A stretch of 64,000 nucleotides of DNA from Marinobacter pelagius (GTDB lineage: Bacteria > Pseudomonadota > Gammaproteobacteria > Pseudomonadales > Oleiphilaceae): positions 1-64,000 of the forward strand of contig NZ_QNRO01000012.1 of the NCBI RefSeq assembly GCF_003315345.1, in the 5' to 3' direction. The notes under the pieces are model-generated. The model was not told the origin of the DNA, ran no database searches, and saw only the letters and a program-made list of their open reading frames with translations. Both the position numbers and the translations under genes were made by a program. Shown here piece by piece: positions 9,099-17,477 of this stretch (position 1 is its first letter; the number at the start of each line of letters is the position of its first letter).

Positions 9099-10904
9099 AT
9101 GACCGACACCCTGATTGACCGCCGAGACCTGGCATTTCAACTCTACGAAGTACTCGACATCGAATCCCTGATCACCCGCGAGCGCTTCAGCGAACACAAC
9201 AAAGACACCTTCGACGCCGTCATCGAAACCGCCGACAAGATGGCCCGCGAACAGTTCGCCACCCACAACAGCGCCGCCGACAAGGACGAACCCCGCTTCG
9301 AAGACGGCCAGGTCAAAATGCTACCCCAGGTCAAACAGGCCTTTGACGCGTACGCCGAAGCCGGCTTCATCGCGGGCCGGTACGATTACGAGCTTGGCGG
9401 CATGCAACTGCCCGAATCGGTCATGGCCGCCTGCAATGGTTTCTTTACTGCAGCCAACCCCGGCACCGCCGGCTACCCGTTCCTGACCACCGCGGCCGCT
9501 AACCTGATCCGCATCTTCGGAAACGAACAGCAGAAAACCACCTATCTGCCGCACATGCTCTCCGGCCGCTTCTCCGGCACCATGGCCCTGACCGAGCCCC
9601 ACGCTGGCTCCAGTCTGGCGGACATCCGCACCTCCGCCAGCCCGACCGACGAAGGCCACTACCTGATCAAAGGGGCCAAGATCTACATCTCCGGCGGCGA
9701 GCAATCCATCACCGACAACATCGTCCACATGGTCCTGGCCAAGATCAAAGGCGCACCGGCCGGGGTGAAAGGCATTTCTTTGTTCATCGTGCCCAAGTTC
9801 CGGGTCGATGCCGAAGGCAACCCGGGCGAACGCAACGGCGTCAGCCTCGCCGGCCTGATCCACAAGCTCGGCTATCGCGGCACCACCTCCACCGCCCTGA
9901 GCTTCGGCGATGACGCCCCCTGCCACGGCTACCTGGTCGGCGAGCCCCACCAGGGCCTCAAATACATGTTCCAGATGATGAACGAAGCCCGCCTGGGTGT
10001 GGGATTCGGCGCGGCAGTCATCGGCTACCGGGGCTACATGCACAGCCTTGAATACGCCAAAGACCGCCTGCAGGGCCGAAAACCCTCCGAAAAGAACCCG
10101 GAAAGCCCGCAGGTGCCCATCATCGAACACGCCGATGTGCGCCGAATGCTGCTGGCGCAAAAAGCCTACAGCGAAGGCGGTCTGGCCCTGTGCCTCTATG
10201 GCGCCCGCCTGGTGGACGACCACAACACCCATCCGGACGAGCAGAAGCGCTTGGAAGCCGGCAAACTGCTCGACCTGCTGACCCCGGTCATGAAAGCCTG
10301 GCCATCCGAATACGGCCCCAAAGCCAACGACCTGGCAATCCAGGTCTACGGCGGCGCCGGCTACACCCGGGAATACCCGGTTGAACAGTGCTGGCGGGAC
10401 AACCGCCTCAACCCCATCCACGAGGGCACCAACGGCATCCAGGCCCTGGACCTGCTCGGCCGCAAGATCTGGCAGGACCAGAGCCACGGCCTCCAACTGC
10501 TGATGCAGGAAATGCAGACCGACCTCGAAGCCGCCACCACCGATCGCTGCCAACAATGGGCCCTGTCCCTGAGCGAAACTTTGCAACAGGCGGTCAAAGT
10601 CACCCAGAGCCTGGGCAAATCCCTGATGGGCGGTGGCAACCCCGACAACGTCCTGGCCAACGCCTCTTGCTACCTGCACCTGTTCGGCCACATCACCGTG
10701 GCCTGGATGTGGCTGCGCCAGGCCAATGCCGCCGCCCATGCCCTTGGTTCGGCCAACAGCGATGACGAGCGCAACTTCTACCAGGGTAAGCTCCAGGCTG
10801 CCCAGTATTTCTTCCACTGGGAATTGCCCACCGTCGCCCAGGACCTGGTCCTGCTGCGCAACCAGGATGACACCTGCCTGAATATGAAAGCGGAGTGGTT
10901 CTGA
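9099..10904 (+). CDS. Acyl-CoA dehydrogenase, DmdC-like
   Basis: 601-aa flavoprotein of the long acyl-CoA dehydrogenase subclass that includes DmdC (3-methylmercaptopropionyl-CoA dehydrogenase) and related beta-oxidation enzymes. The FAD/acyl domain shows ALTEPHAGSSLADIRT, and the catalytic-base region reads NPIHEGTNGIQALDLLGRK, with the Glu retained. The last ~120 residues form the extra C-terminal domain of this subclass. It overlaps the crotonase start (TGATG). Given the neighbouring crotonase and alkB, fatty acyl-CoA oxidation is more likely than DMSP breakdown, but the substrate cannot be told from sequence. Confidence 0.88.
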   Translation: MTDTLIDRRDLAFQLYEVLDIESLITRERFSEHNKDTFDAVIETADKMAREQFATHNSAADKDEPRFEDGQVKMLPQVKQAFDAYAEAGFIAGRYDYELGGMQLPESVMAACNGFFTAANPGTAGYPFLTTAAANLIRIFGNEQQKTTYLPHMLSGRFSGTMALTEPHAGSSLADIRTSASPTDEGHYLIKGAKIYISGGEQSITDNIVHMVLAKIKGAPAGVKGISLFIVPKFRVDAEGNPGERNGVSLAGLIHKLGYRGTTSTALSFGDDAPCHGYLVGEPHQGLKYMFQMMNEARLGVGFGAAVIGYRGYMHSLEYAKDRLQGRKPSEKNPESPQVPIIEHADVRRMLLAQKAYSEGGLALCLYGARLVDDHNTHPDEQKRLEAGKLLDLLTPVMKAWPSEYGPKANDLAIQVYGGAGYTREYPVEQCWRDNRLNPIHEGTNGIQALDLLGRKIWQDQSHGLQLLMQEMQTDLEAATTDRCQQWALSLSETLQQAVKVTQSLGKSLMGGGNPDNVLANASCYLHLFGHITVAWMWLRQANAAAHALGSANSDDERNFYQGKLQAAQYFFHWELPTVAQDLVLLRNQDDTCLNMKAEWF

Positions 10905-11683
10905 TGGCGCTGGTCAAGGTAGAAAAACAAGGCCACATCCTCCTGATCGGCCTTAACCGCCCGGAAAAAATGAACGCCATGAACCGGGCCATGTACCACG
11001 AAATCGCCGCCGCCTATTACCGGCTCCAGAATGACCCGGAGCTCCGGGTCGGACTGATGTACGCCGAAGGCGACCACTTCACCAGCGGTCTGCAACTGGA
11101 CGACTGGGCCGGCGTCTTCGCCAACGGCAAAGGCATCGAACCGGACGAAGGCGAACTCGATCCATTCCACATCACCGGAGAAGGCCTGACCAAACCGGTC
11201 GTGTTTGCGGCCCAGGGTATCTGCTACACCTGTGGCGTGGAAATGATGCTCAACACCGACGTTCGGGTGGCCGCCAAAGGCACCCGCTTCGCTCAACTCG
11301 AAGTCAAACGCGGCATCTTTGCCTGCGGCGGCGCCACCATCCGGTTACAGCGGGAAATCGGCTGGGGCAACGCCCAACGTTACTTGCTGACCGGTGACGA
11401 ATGGACCGCAGACCAGGCCTACAAGTGGGGCCTGATCCAGGAACTGGTCAAGCCCGGCGAGCAGTTCAACAAGGCCCTGGAAATCGCTGAGAAAATAGCC
11501 AAAGCCGCGCCACTGGGCGTTCAGGGAAGTTTGAAATCCTCAAAAATTGCGGTCAGTGAAGGTCAGGAAGCGGCCAAGCAGCGATTGTTCCCGGATCTGC
11601 AGCCTGTTATGGCCAGTGAGGATGTAAAGGAAGGGATTCAGTCGTTTCTGGAAAGGCGTGAGGCTGTTTTCAAAGGAAAATAA
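10904..11683 (+). CDS. Enoyl-CoA hydratase/isomerase (crotonase) family protein
   Basis: 259-aa crotonase-fold protein. The CoA-binding oxyanion region reads GDHFTSGLQLDDWAG, and the second conserved region AQGICYTCGVEMMLNTDVRV replaces the usual GGG with TCG. The ATG overlaps the preceding stop by one base, so it is co-translated with the acyl-CoA dehydrogenase. The likely role is hydration or isomerisation of an enoyl-CoA in the same oxidation pathway. The altered glycine motif leaves the exact reaction open. Confidence 0.85.
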   Translation: MALVKVEKQGHILLIGLNRPEKMNAMNRAMYHEIAAAYYRLQNDPELRVGLMYAEGDHFTSGLQLDDWAGVFANGKGIEPDEGELDPFHITGEGLTKPVVFAAQGICYTCGVEMMLNTDVRVAAKGTRFAQLEVKRGIFACGGATIRLQREIGWGNAQRYLLTGDEWTADQAYKWGLIQELVKPGEQFNKALEIAEKIAKAAPLGVQGSLKSSKIAVSEGQEAAKQRLFPDLQPVMASEDVKEGIQSFLERREAVFKGK

Positions 11684-11698
11684 CTCCGAGATCTGAGC

Positions 11699-11808
11699 GG
11701 ACAGGCGGCCCCATCCTTCCGAAACCGTCTGTGGCCATGGATGGCCACAGCCGAGCCCTACAGGGACGTACTTGCGGGCGTGTTTCGGAAGGATGGGGGC
11801 GCCTGTCC
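11699..11808. repeat. Variable-arm palindromic element, subfamily A, copy 2
   Basis: 27-bp arms (11699-11725 and 11782-11808) pair with one mismatch. Inside are the hairpin TGTGGCCATGGATGGCCACA and the core CCTACAGGGACGTACTTGC. It fills the gap between the convergent crotonase and alkB genes, 15 bp and 20 bp from their stop codons. It could act as a bidirectional terminator here, although no T-run follows the stem. Confidence 0.92.
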
Positions 11809-11828
11809 GCCGGCACCCAAGTCCCAGA

Positions 11829-13097
11829 CTACGCAGCCTCAGAATCAGCGCCGGACTCTTTTCGCGCCTTGGCCTCGGCTGCCACCCTGGCCGCATAATC
11901 CGCATACCTGGCCATCAACTCCTCCTTCCGATCCGGATCCCAGTTGATCTTGCTCAGATCACCCTCGTAATGGTCAATCACCCGCTTGTCCATTTCCTCG
12001 TACCACCAGTTAGGCACGTAAGCCGGCAACAGCATCGACGCATAACCACCCGGTAACTGAGGCGCCTTCTCAAAGTGGCGCAACGCCTGGAAACTCCGTT
12101 GCGGATGAGCGTGATGGTCCGAATGCCGCTGCAGCTGATACAGGAACAGGTTCGTCACTATGTGATTGCTGTTCCAGCTGTGCTCCGGTTTCGTCCGCTC
12201 GTACTTGCCGTTCTTGTCCTTCTGCCGCAGCAGACCATAGTGCTCGATGTAATTCACGCTCTCCAGCAGACTGGCGCCATACACCGCCTGCGCCGCCAGG
12301 AACGGAACCGCCCGCGGACCACACACCAGCGTAGTGGCACCAAAGAACCCGGCGCTCATCGCCCAGCCCTGCAGCAACTCATTATCCAGGCTCCAGAAAC
12401 TCTTACCCTTGCGCGCCAGACGCGCCTTCTCGATCTTGACCGACGACTTGATACCCCCGATCACCGTACGGGGCAGGAACTTCCAGAAACTCTCACCCAT
12501 ACGGCTGCTGGCCGGATCCTCCGGTGTCGCCACCCGCTTGTGATGCCCGAAATTGTGCTCCACCACAAAATGCGTATACCCGGTAGGTGCCAGCGCCGCC
12601 ATGGCCAGGATCTTGTTCAGCTTGTTGGACTTGTGGCCCAGCTCATGGGCCGTGTTGATGCCGACACCGTTGATGGCGCCGACCGTGAGGGTCAGCCCGA
12701 TCTTGTCCTCGATAGGCGTCTTCTTCCGGCTGGCCAGCCAGGCGCCCATGAAGGTCATGGCGTACTGGGTCGGGATGAACGCCTTCACAATGCGATCGTA
12801 GTACTTGTCCTGCTCCAGAGTCCTGACCGCGGATTCCGGCGGGTTGCTCTGATCCTCACCAATGGCCCGGTCCAGGGCAGGAATAATCCCGTGTACCAGC
12901 GCCGGACCAGTCCAGGCCAGGGCTTTCAGCTTCTTCGGCGCGATGGCGTACCCGGTCAGGGCAGCCAGGCCGATGCCGGGCAGGGCGGGGCCCAGGAGCC
13001 ACAGGTAACGCTTGGGATCTTTCCAGTCCTTGCCGTCCTGAAGGGAGGTATCCTTCTCGTCGTGTTTCTGTACTGCGTCGTTGACCTTGGCATTCAT
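11829..13097 (-). CDS. alkB: Alkane 1-monooxygenase AlkB
   Basis: 422-aa integral-membrane di-iron hydroxylase that converts n-alkanes to 1-alkanols, using electrons from rubredoxin. The histidine boxes are all present: HELGHK at 151-156, EHNFGHH at 180-186, and LQRHSDHHAHP at 322-332, plus NYIEHYGL at 282-289 that marks alkane hydroxylases. Several hydrophobic segments lie between them. GGAG sits 8 bases before the ATG. No rubredoxin or rubredoxin reductase gene is in the window, so electron donors must be encoded elsewhere. Confidence 0.97.
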   Translation of the reverse strand: MNAKVNDAVQKHDEKDTSLQDGKDWKDPKRYLWLLGPALPGIGLAALTGYAIAPKKLKALAWTGPALVHGIIPALDRAIGEDQSNPPESAVRTLEQDKYYDRIVKAFIPTQYAMTFMGAWLASRKKTPIEDKIGLTLTVGAINGVGINTAHELGHKSNKLNKILAMAALAPTGYTHFVVEHNFGHHKRVATPEDPASSRMGESFWKFLPRTVIGGIKSSVKIEKARLARKGKSFWSLDNELLQGWAMSAGFFGATTLVCGPRAVPFLAAQAVYGASLLESVNYIEHYGLLRQKDKNGKYERTKPEHSWNSNHIVTNLFLYQLQRHSDHHAHPQRSFQALRHFEKAPQLPGGYASMLLPAYVPNWWYEEMDKRVIDHYEGDLSKINWDPDRKEELMARYADYAARVAAEAKARKESGADSEAA

Positions 13098-13136
13098 ATC
13101 CGGATCTCCGTCTTGTTCATTGTTTGATCCAATTTA

Positions 13137-13174
13137 TGTCGGACAATCTGGCAATTCAATAATTGTCAGACAAT
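13137..13174. promoter_or_regulatory. Two TGTC-N-GACA palindromes upstream of alkB
   Basis: TGTCGGACA (13137-13145) and ATTGTCAGACAAT (13162-13174) are centred 27 bp apart, 40-77 bp before the alkB start. Repeated dyads of this kind suggest an operator for a dimeric regulator (GntR or TetR type). Which regulator binds is unknown. The site could also serve the divergent gene at 13244. Confidence 0.6.
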
Positions 13175-13243
13175 TTTGGTGGGTTGGCATGAAATGACAA
13201 GCAAACAGAAGGTGGCGAATTCCCTGCAACTGGACCAAACTTT

Positions 13244-13555
13244 GTGCAAACAACAACAATCAGCTCGGCCGAACAGAGCGACAGGGATGATTCAGCCATG
13301 ACACCTCAAGATACCCAGGGCGCCGTCGCCCATTGGTCCGTTCAGGATATGCTCCGGGAATACCTGACCACAGGCAGAATGGCAGAAGTCGTATACCGGG
13401 ATGGAGCCGGTCAGGTATGTATTGCCCATGACACTATCCGGGATATTTTCAGCCGTGCCGGCAAGGACTTCATTCTCCTTGGCAGGGGCGAGATGGTGGG
13501 TGTTGATCACGTCATCACTATCGATGGCAGGTTCCCCACGGTAAGTTGCTGCTAA
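13244..13555 (+). CDS. Small protein of unknown function, possibly Rof/Sm-like
   Basis: 103-aa frame; an internal Met (MTPQDTQG, at 13298) is an alternative start. The middle reads as alternating short strands (MAEVVYRDGAGQVCIAHDTI, then KDFILLGRGEMVGVDHVITI), which resembles the small beta-barrel of Rho-binding antiterminator (Rof) proteins. This is a weak resemblance only. It is divergent from alkB and followed by a lipoprotein gene. Confidence 0.55.
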   Translation: MQTTTISSAEQSDRDDSAMTPQDTQGAVAHWSVQDMLREYLTTGRMAEVVYRDGAGQVCIAHDTIRDIFSRAGKDFILLGRGEMVGVDHVITIDGRFPTVSCC

Positions 13556-13645
13556 CCAAAGGGTAATGCCCCAGTAATTGTGTTATCCGAGGCCATGGGC
13601 GTAATCTCCTCCCCGTTGCGAATGATCTTCAACGGAGGGAACGTT

Positions 13646-13951
13646 ATGAAAAAGCAAATGCTCATGGCCATGGCACTGGCCGCCTCACTGGGACTGGTTG
13701 CCTGCAGCTCAGAGGAAGAGGAAACCAGCCAGGGCGTTGACATCGAACAAGCCGCCGACAACGCCGGTGATATGGTGGAAGAAGCCGGCGAATCCGCACA
13801 GGACACCTACGAGGAAGCCGCAGGCCAGGCTGATAGCGCCTGGGAAGAGACCAAGGAAACGGCCAAAGAAGCAGGTGATGAAGTGAAAGACGCTGCAGAG
13901 GAAACTGCGGAAGCGGTGGAAGAGGGGTACGAGGACGCGACCCAGCAGTGA
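13646..13951 (+). CDS. Small acidic lipoprotein
   Basis: 101-aa protein with a lipoprotein signal peptide MKKQMLMAMALAASLGLVAC; the lipobox LVAC places the lipidated Cys at residue 20. The mature part is very acidic, with repeated E/A-rich helical stretches resembling LEA/apolipoprotein-type amphipathic helices (AEETAEAVEEGYEDA). The ATG at 13646 is preceded by GGAGGG at good spacing. An intrinsic terminator follows. Function unknown; a stress-related envelope role is a guess. Confidence 0.8.
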   Translation: MKKQMLMAMALAASLGLVACSSEEEETSQGVDIEQAADNAGDMVEEAGESAQDTYEEAAGQADSAWEETKETAKEAGDEVKDAAEETAEAVEEGYEDATQQ

Positions 13952-13960
13952 TCACGCCCG

Positions 13961-13990
13961 CGCCAGTCTCCTGAGTGGGGAGGCTGGCGT
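13961..13990 (+). terminator. Intrinsic terminator after the lipoprotein gene
   Basis: Stem CGCCAG-t-CTCC / GGAG-g-CTGGCG followed by TTTGT, 9 bp after the stop codon. Confidence 0.8.
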
Positions 13991-13994
13991 TTGT

Positions 13995-14038
13995 CTGTCA
14001 GTAAACAGTCATCAATTTGTCTTCAAACAGTTCCCGTC
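13995..14038 (+). promoter_or_regulatory. Tandem Pho-box-like array upstream of phoX
   Basis: Four consecutive 11-bp units in phase: CTGTCAGTAAA (13995), CAGTCATCAAT (14006), TTGTCTTCAAA (14017) and CAGTTCCCGTC (14028). PhoB sites are 11-bp direct repeats with a CTGTCA core, so the first two match well and the last is degenerate. A -10-like TAATAT follows at 14042-14047. The gene behind it encodes a phosphatase, which fits phosphate-starvation control. Confidence 0.7.
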
Positions 14039-14108
14039 CTGTAATATTTCCTGCCGAAACTGACCTCTCCAAAACAACTTCCCCTGACCGTTGTGAGAGA
14101 GGCAAGAA

Positions 14109-16151
14109 ATGGCCAAACACGATCTTGATCCGAACTACCTGGACCCGAACTACGAGCCGGTAGTCAACCATTCCGAAAATACCCCGTTCCACCAGGTTCT
14201 GGCTGCCCGCATGCAGCGCCGTACTGTTATGAAAGGCACCGTGGGTGCCGCGTTGGCCAGCGTTATGGGGCTGGGTCTGGCGGGTTGTGGTGGTGATAGT
14301 GATGGCGACAGCTCCACCGGAACAACGACTACCAATACGCGAAACCCTGAAGATACAGCATTGGGTTTTAAAGCAGTTCCTGTGTCCGATGCCAATGAAG
14401 TTGTGGTTCCCGAGGGCTATTCAGCAGAGGCGTTTCTCCCATGGGGAACTCCGATCACAGGCGGTTATCCTGAGTTCCGCACTGATGCTTCCAATACTGG
14501 TGAGGAGCAGGAGCAACAAGTAGGGATGCACCACGATGGTATGCATTTCTTCCCGATCGATCTCAAGTCTGGTGGCAGTAGCTCGACCGAAGGTCTGCTG
14601 GTGATGAACCATGAGTACATCAATCAGAAGGCGCTGCATCCCGCCGGCGCGACCTACGTCAATGGTCTTCGACCCGCTGACGAAGTTCGGAAAGAGATCG
14701 CTGCTCATGGCGTTTCCATTGTGCATATCAAACAGGACAGCAATGGCACCTGGGATATCGTGATGAGTGACTATAACCGTCGTATCACTGGTGGGACAGA
14801 GATGGACATCAGTGGCCCTGCGCGAGGATTCAGTAAGCTTGCAACTCCTTTCAGTACGGACGGGACGGCTACCCGTGGCACCCTGAATAACTGCTCCATG
14901 GGACCTACGCCTTGGGGTACCTATCTGGCAGCGGAAGAGAACTGGCACGGCTACTTTGCCAATTCAGGAGAGCGCACAAAAGAGCAGACTCGTCACGGGG
15001 TAGGAAGTTCTTCCCGGTATGACTGGGAACTCGCTGACCCCAACGGCCTTTTGGACGCGGAATATGATCAGTACAAACGGTTCGACGTAACACCTGTTGA
15101 AGGCGGTTCTGCCGCAACCGACTACCGCAATGAAGCCAACACCTTCGGATACTTGGTCGAGATTGACCCGTTTGTCCCGGAAAAGAAACCCGTCAAGCGC
15201 ACTGCGCTGGGACGTTTCGGCCATGAAGGAGTCATCTTTGCGCCCGTTGAAGAAGGCAAGCCTGTGGTTTGTTACTCCGGTGACGATTCCCGTTTCGAAT
15301 ACATCTACAAGTTTGTTTCCGATCAACCGTACTATTCTGACACCGCCAATGGTTCACTGCTCGATTCAGGTACCCTCTATGTAGCCCGGTTCAACAACGA
15401 CGGAACCGGCGAGTGGCTCCCCCTGTCGCTTGAGGACGCCAATTTCAAAGCAAAAGTTGATGCTGCGGTTGCTCGTGGTGTGGTTGGTGGTATCGACTTC
15501 GAAGGTTTTGAGAATCAGGCCGATGTTATCGTTAACACACGACTGGCAGCGGATATCGCCGGTGCAACCCCCATGGATCGCCCGGAGTGGGGTGCGGTTG
15601 ACCCGGTAAGCGGTGAAGTTTACTTCACACTCACAAACAACGATGAGCGTCTGGATTCACAGACCAATGCGGCCAACCCGGTTGCAGGCAACACTACCGG
15701 GCACATCATCCGTTGGAGTGAAGCTGGTAACGATCATTCCGCAATGTCGTTTGATTGGGACATTTTCGTGTTCGCCGGTGAGCAGGGCACTGAAACCGTG
15801 GTCGATGACGAAGTCATTGTTTCGCTCACCGATGACAATATTTTCAACAGTCCGGATGGGCTCTGGTTTGATTACAACGGTCGTCTCTGGATCCAGACCG
15901 ATGGTTCCGATGCGGCACCGTATGAGAACAATATGATGCTGGCAGCCAATCCTGTTACCCGCGAGATCAAGCGGTTCTTCGTGGGCCCGGTCGGTTGTGA
16001 GGTAACCGGTGTTGTAACCACCCCAGACACCAAAACCATGTTCGTGAATATCCAGCATCCCGATGGTTATTGGCCGAATGCCAATGTCGAGCGTCCCCGT
16101 GATGCGACGGTAATCGTTACCCGTAACGATGGTGGCGTGATCGGCGCCTGA
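14109..16151 (+). CDS. phoX: PhoX-family alkaline phosphatase (DUF839)
   Basis: 680-aa exported phosphatase of the PhoX family, which uses calcium and iron to release phosphate from organic esters. The N-terminus has a twin-arginine signal (MQRRTVMKG at residues 36-44) followed by a hydrophobic stretch ending LGLAGCGGD, which may also act as a lipobox. The body contains PhoX-typical stretches such as SEDVNWHGYF-like AAEENWHGYF, and RFGHEGVIFAP. The first ~35 residues before the Tat motif are normal for this family. It stands alone between terminators. Confidence 0.92.
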   Translation: MAKHDLDPNYLDPNYEPVVNHSENTPFHQVLAARMQRRTVMKGTVGAALASVMGLGLAGCGGDSDGDSSTGTTTTNTRNPEDTALGFKAVPVSDANEVVVPEGYSAEAFLPWGTPITGGYPEFRTDASNTGEEQEQQVGMHHDGMHFFPIDLKSGGSSSTEGLLVMNHEYINQKALHPAGATYVNGLRPADEVRKEIAAHGVSIVHIKQDSNGTWDIVMSDYNRRITGGTEMDISGPARGFSKLATPFSTDGTATRGTLNNCSMGPTPWGTYLAAEENWHGYFANSGERTKEQTRHGVGSSSRYDWELADPNGLLDAEYDQYKRFDVTPVEGGSAATDYRNEANTFGYLVEIDPFVPEKKPVKRTALGRFGHEGVIFAPVEEGKPVVCYSGDDSRFEYIYKFVSDQPYYSDTANGSLLDSGTLYVARFNNDGTGEWLPLSLEDANFKAKVDAAVARGVVGGIDFEGFENQADVIVNTRLAADIAGATPMDRPEWGAVDPVSGEVYFTLTNNDERLDSQTNAANPVAGNTTGHIIRWSEAGNDHSAMSFDWDIFVFAGEQGTETVVDDEVIVSLTDDNIFNSPDGLWFDYNGRLWIQTDGSDAAPYENNMMLAANPVTREIKRFFVGPVGCEVTGVVTTPDTKTMFVNIQHPDGYWPNANVERPRDATVIVTRNDGGVIGA

Positions 16152-16178
16152 TACCCTCAAATCAGGAAGTAGCTGATT

Positions 16179-16219
16179 GAAAGGCCGACCCTGCACATGT
16201 GGGGCCGGCCTTTCCTTTT
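16179..16219 (+). terminator. Intrinsic terminator after phoX
   Basis: Stem AAAGGCCGaCCC / GGGgCCGGCCTTT with a 9-nt loop and a following CCTTTT, 28 bp after the phoX stop codon. Confidence 0.88.
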
Positions 16220-16299
16220 ATTGCGCTGGTCCGCGAAAACCACGGGTCGGCTTCGGGAAAGGCTGTGTTAGACTTCGGGAAAACCGATCGTAAGGAGTA

Positions 16300-16668
16300 G
16301 TGACCTTGCCCGAACCGGAATACATCCCCGCAAACGACGATCCCATGCAGCGCCGCTCGGACTCCGGACGCAACCTGGCTGTGGCCGTTTACATCCTTCA
16401 GGCACTCTCGTTCTTCCTGGGCGGGATCACCGGTCTGGTGGGCGTGATTATCAACTACGTGAAACTGGATGATGTCCGCAACACCTGGATCGAGCGTCAC
16501 TTCCGCTGGCAGATTCGGACTTTCTGGATCGGTTTATTGTGGACGGTGATCGGCATTGTCACCACACCCCTGATCATCGGCTGGTTCATCCTGCTGGGCA
16601 TCTCGATCTGGATCATCTACCGGATTGTGAAGGGCGCTCTGGCGCTGAACGAAGGCAAGGTGGTCTGA
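16300..16668 (+). CDS. DUF4870-like small membrane protein
   Basis: 122-aa protein with three or four hydrophobic segments (from about residues 28-50, 68-88 and 90-110). The family pattern around NAVYILQALSFF and the polar loop WIERHFRWQIRTFWIGLLW matches DUF4870 membrane proteins. GTG is used as the start behind AAGGAG, which sits rather close; TTG two codons downstream has better spacing. Function unknown. Confidence 0.78.
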   Translation: MTLPEPEYIPANDDPMQRRSDSGRNLAVAVYILQALSFFLGGITGLVGVIINYVKLDDVRNTWIERHFRWQIRTFWIGLLWTVIGIVTTPLIIGWFILLGISIWIIYRIVKGALALNEGKVV

Positions 16669-16676
16669 CGCAAGTA

Positions 16677-17057
16677 TCAGCAGGTCTGGCCTGACCGGGC
16701 CCAATAGCGAATCTCGGCGCAGAGTGCGCAGTGCTGTTTCTGGCAGGTTTCTTCGTCGTGAATCTGCATGCCATGAACCTGTAGCGGCTGGTAGCGGCGC
16801 AGGGAATGCTTGTTGCCATGGCGTTTCAGATAATCATCCAGGGCAGCGCGGGCTGCTGCCTCTGAATCGAAGGGGCCCAGATCCCGGGCCTCTCGCGTTC
16901 TCACAAACCAGCCCGCGGGCGTTTTCAAAAACCGGTTGCTCTTGACCGGTCCATCCTGGATATGACCGGGATCTTCCGCCACCGATTCCACAACTCCCTC
17001 GACCCTCTCCTTTTGTCGTGCCTGTTTTGACAGGCGCTTCAGTCCCTTTCTGATCAT
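16677..17057 (-). CDS. Small Cys-motif protein, paralogue of 20259-20549
   Basis: 126-aa soluble protein. The central part NRFLKTPAGWFVRTREARDL is followed by GPFDSEAAARAALDDYL, and it ends with HDEETCQKQHCALCAE, giving a Cys-x5-Cys-x2-Cys motif. The second copy at 20259 shares the GW-x3-TRE-x-x-DLGPF block and the same Cys spacing. The family is like DUF6316; no function is established. The Cys cluster suggests metal or redox binding. A CRP-like site lies 76 bp before its start. Confidence 0.78.
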   Translation of the reverse strand: MIRKGLKRLSKQARQKERVEGVVESVAEDPGHIQDGPVKSNRFLKTPAGWFVRTREARDLGPFDSEAAARAALDDYLKRHGNKHSLRRYQPLQVHGMQIHDEETCQKQHCALCAEIRYWARSGQTC

Positions 17058-17132
17058 TCTGGTTCTCTCGTCTTGCTATGCGTCGCGGTGCTCGAAGTGG
17101 CCCGGGGCAAAATATATCAGCTTTCGAAGTGG

Positions 17133-17152
17133 TTTGTGACGCAGTTCACAAA
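17133..17152. promoter_or_regulatory. CRP/Vfr-like binding site
   Basis: TTTGTGACGCAGTTCACAAA is a perfect 7-bp dyad with a 6-bp spacer and contains TGTGA-N6-TCACA, the CRP core. It lies in the divergent region between the Cys-motif gene (minus) and the OmpA-family gene (plus), nearer the first. Confidence 0.75.
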
Positions 17153-17477
17153 AAAGTCTAACTGCCAATAGGAAGACGGGGCAAAAGTGCGCTCAGAGGC
17201 GCTGTTTTTGTAACACTCTGTAAAAAACAGGGCAGGTTGAGGGATGCACTTGTCGCCGGGTGCTCATCATCTGTATCTAAGTTTATGGTTCTAATGATAT
17301 ATCGAGCGTGTCACAAAAAAGAACATTCCTGACAATTTGAATTGGTAAATTTGACGCAGGGCAATGCGGGTTAAGGCCAAGTAATGTTTTGCCCGTTTGG
17401 CCCAAACTGCCAATGTCGAAAAAATGATCACGGGTGTGGTCACAAGGAAAAATCCTACAAGAGAAAGGAGTGGTTGC
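17153..17477. other. Upstream region of the OmpA-family gene
   Basis: 325 bp without a supported gene. It holds further weak CRP-like halves (GTGTCACAAA near 17309, TGTGGTCACA near 17433) and CTGTAAAAAACAG near 17218. It is visibly A+T-rich, as expected for a promoter region. Confidence 0.5.

Noticed and set aside
9321..10817. 498-aa minus-strand frame opposite the acyl-CoA dehydrogenase
   Set aside because: Shadow of a G+C-rich coding frame; the plus strand encodes a full, recognisable enzyme.
11699..11808. Plain rho-independent terminator between crotonase and alkB
   Set aside because: The stem is long enough, but there is no T-run on either side and the internal core is shared with an element between divergent genes; kept as a palindromic element instead.
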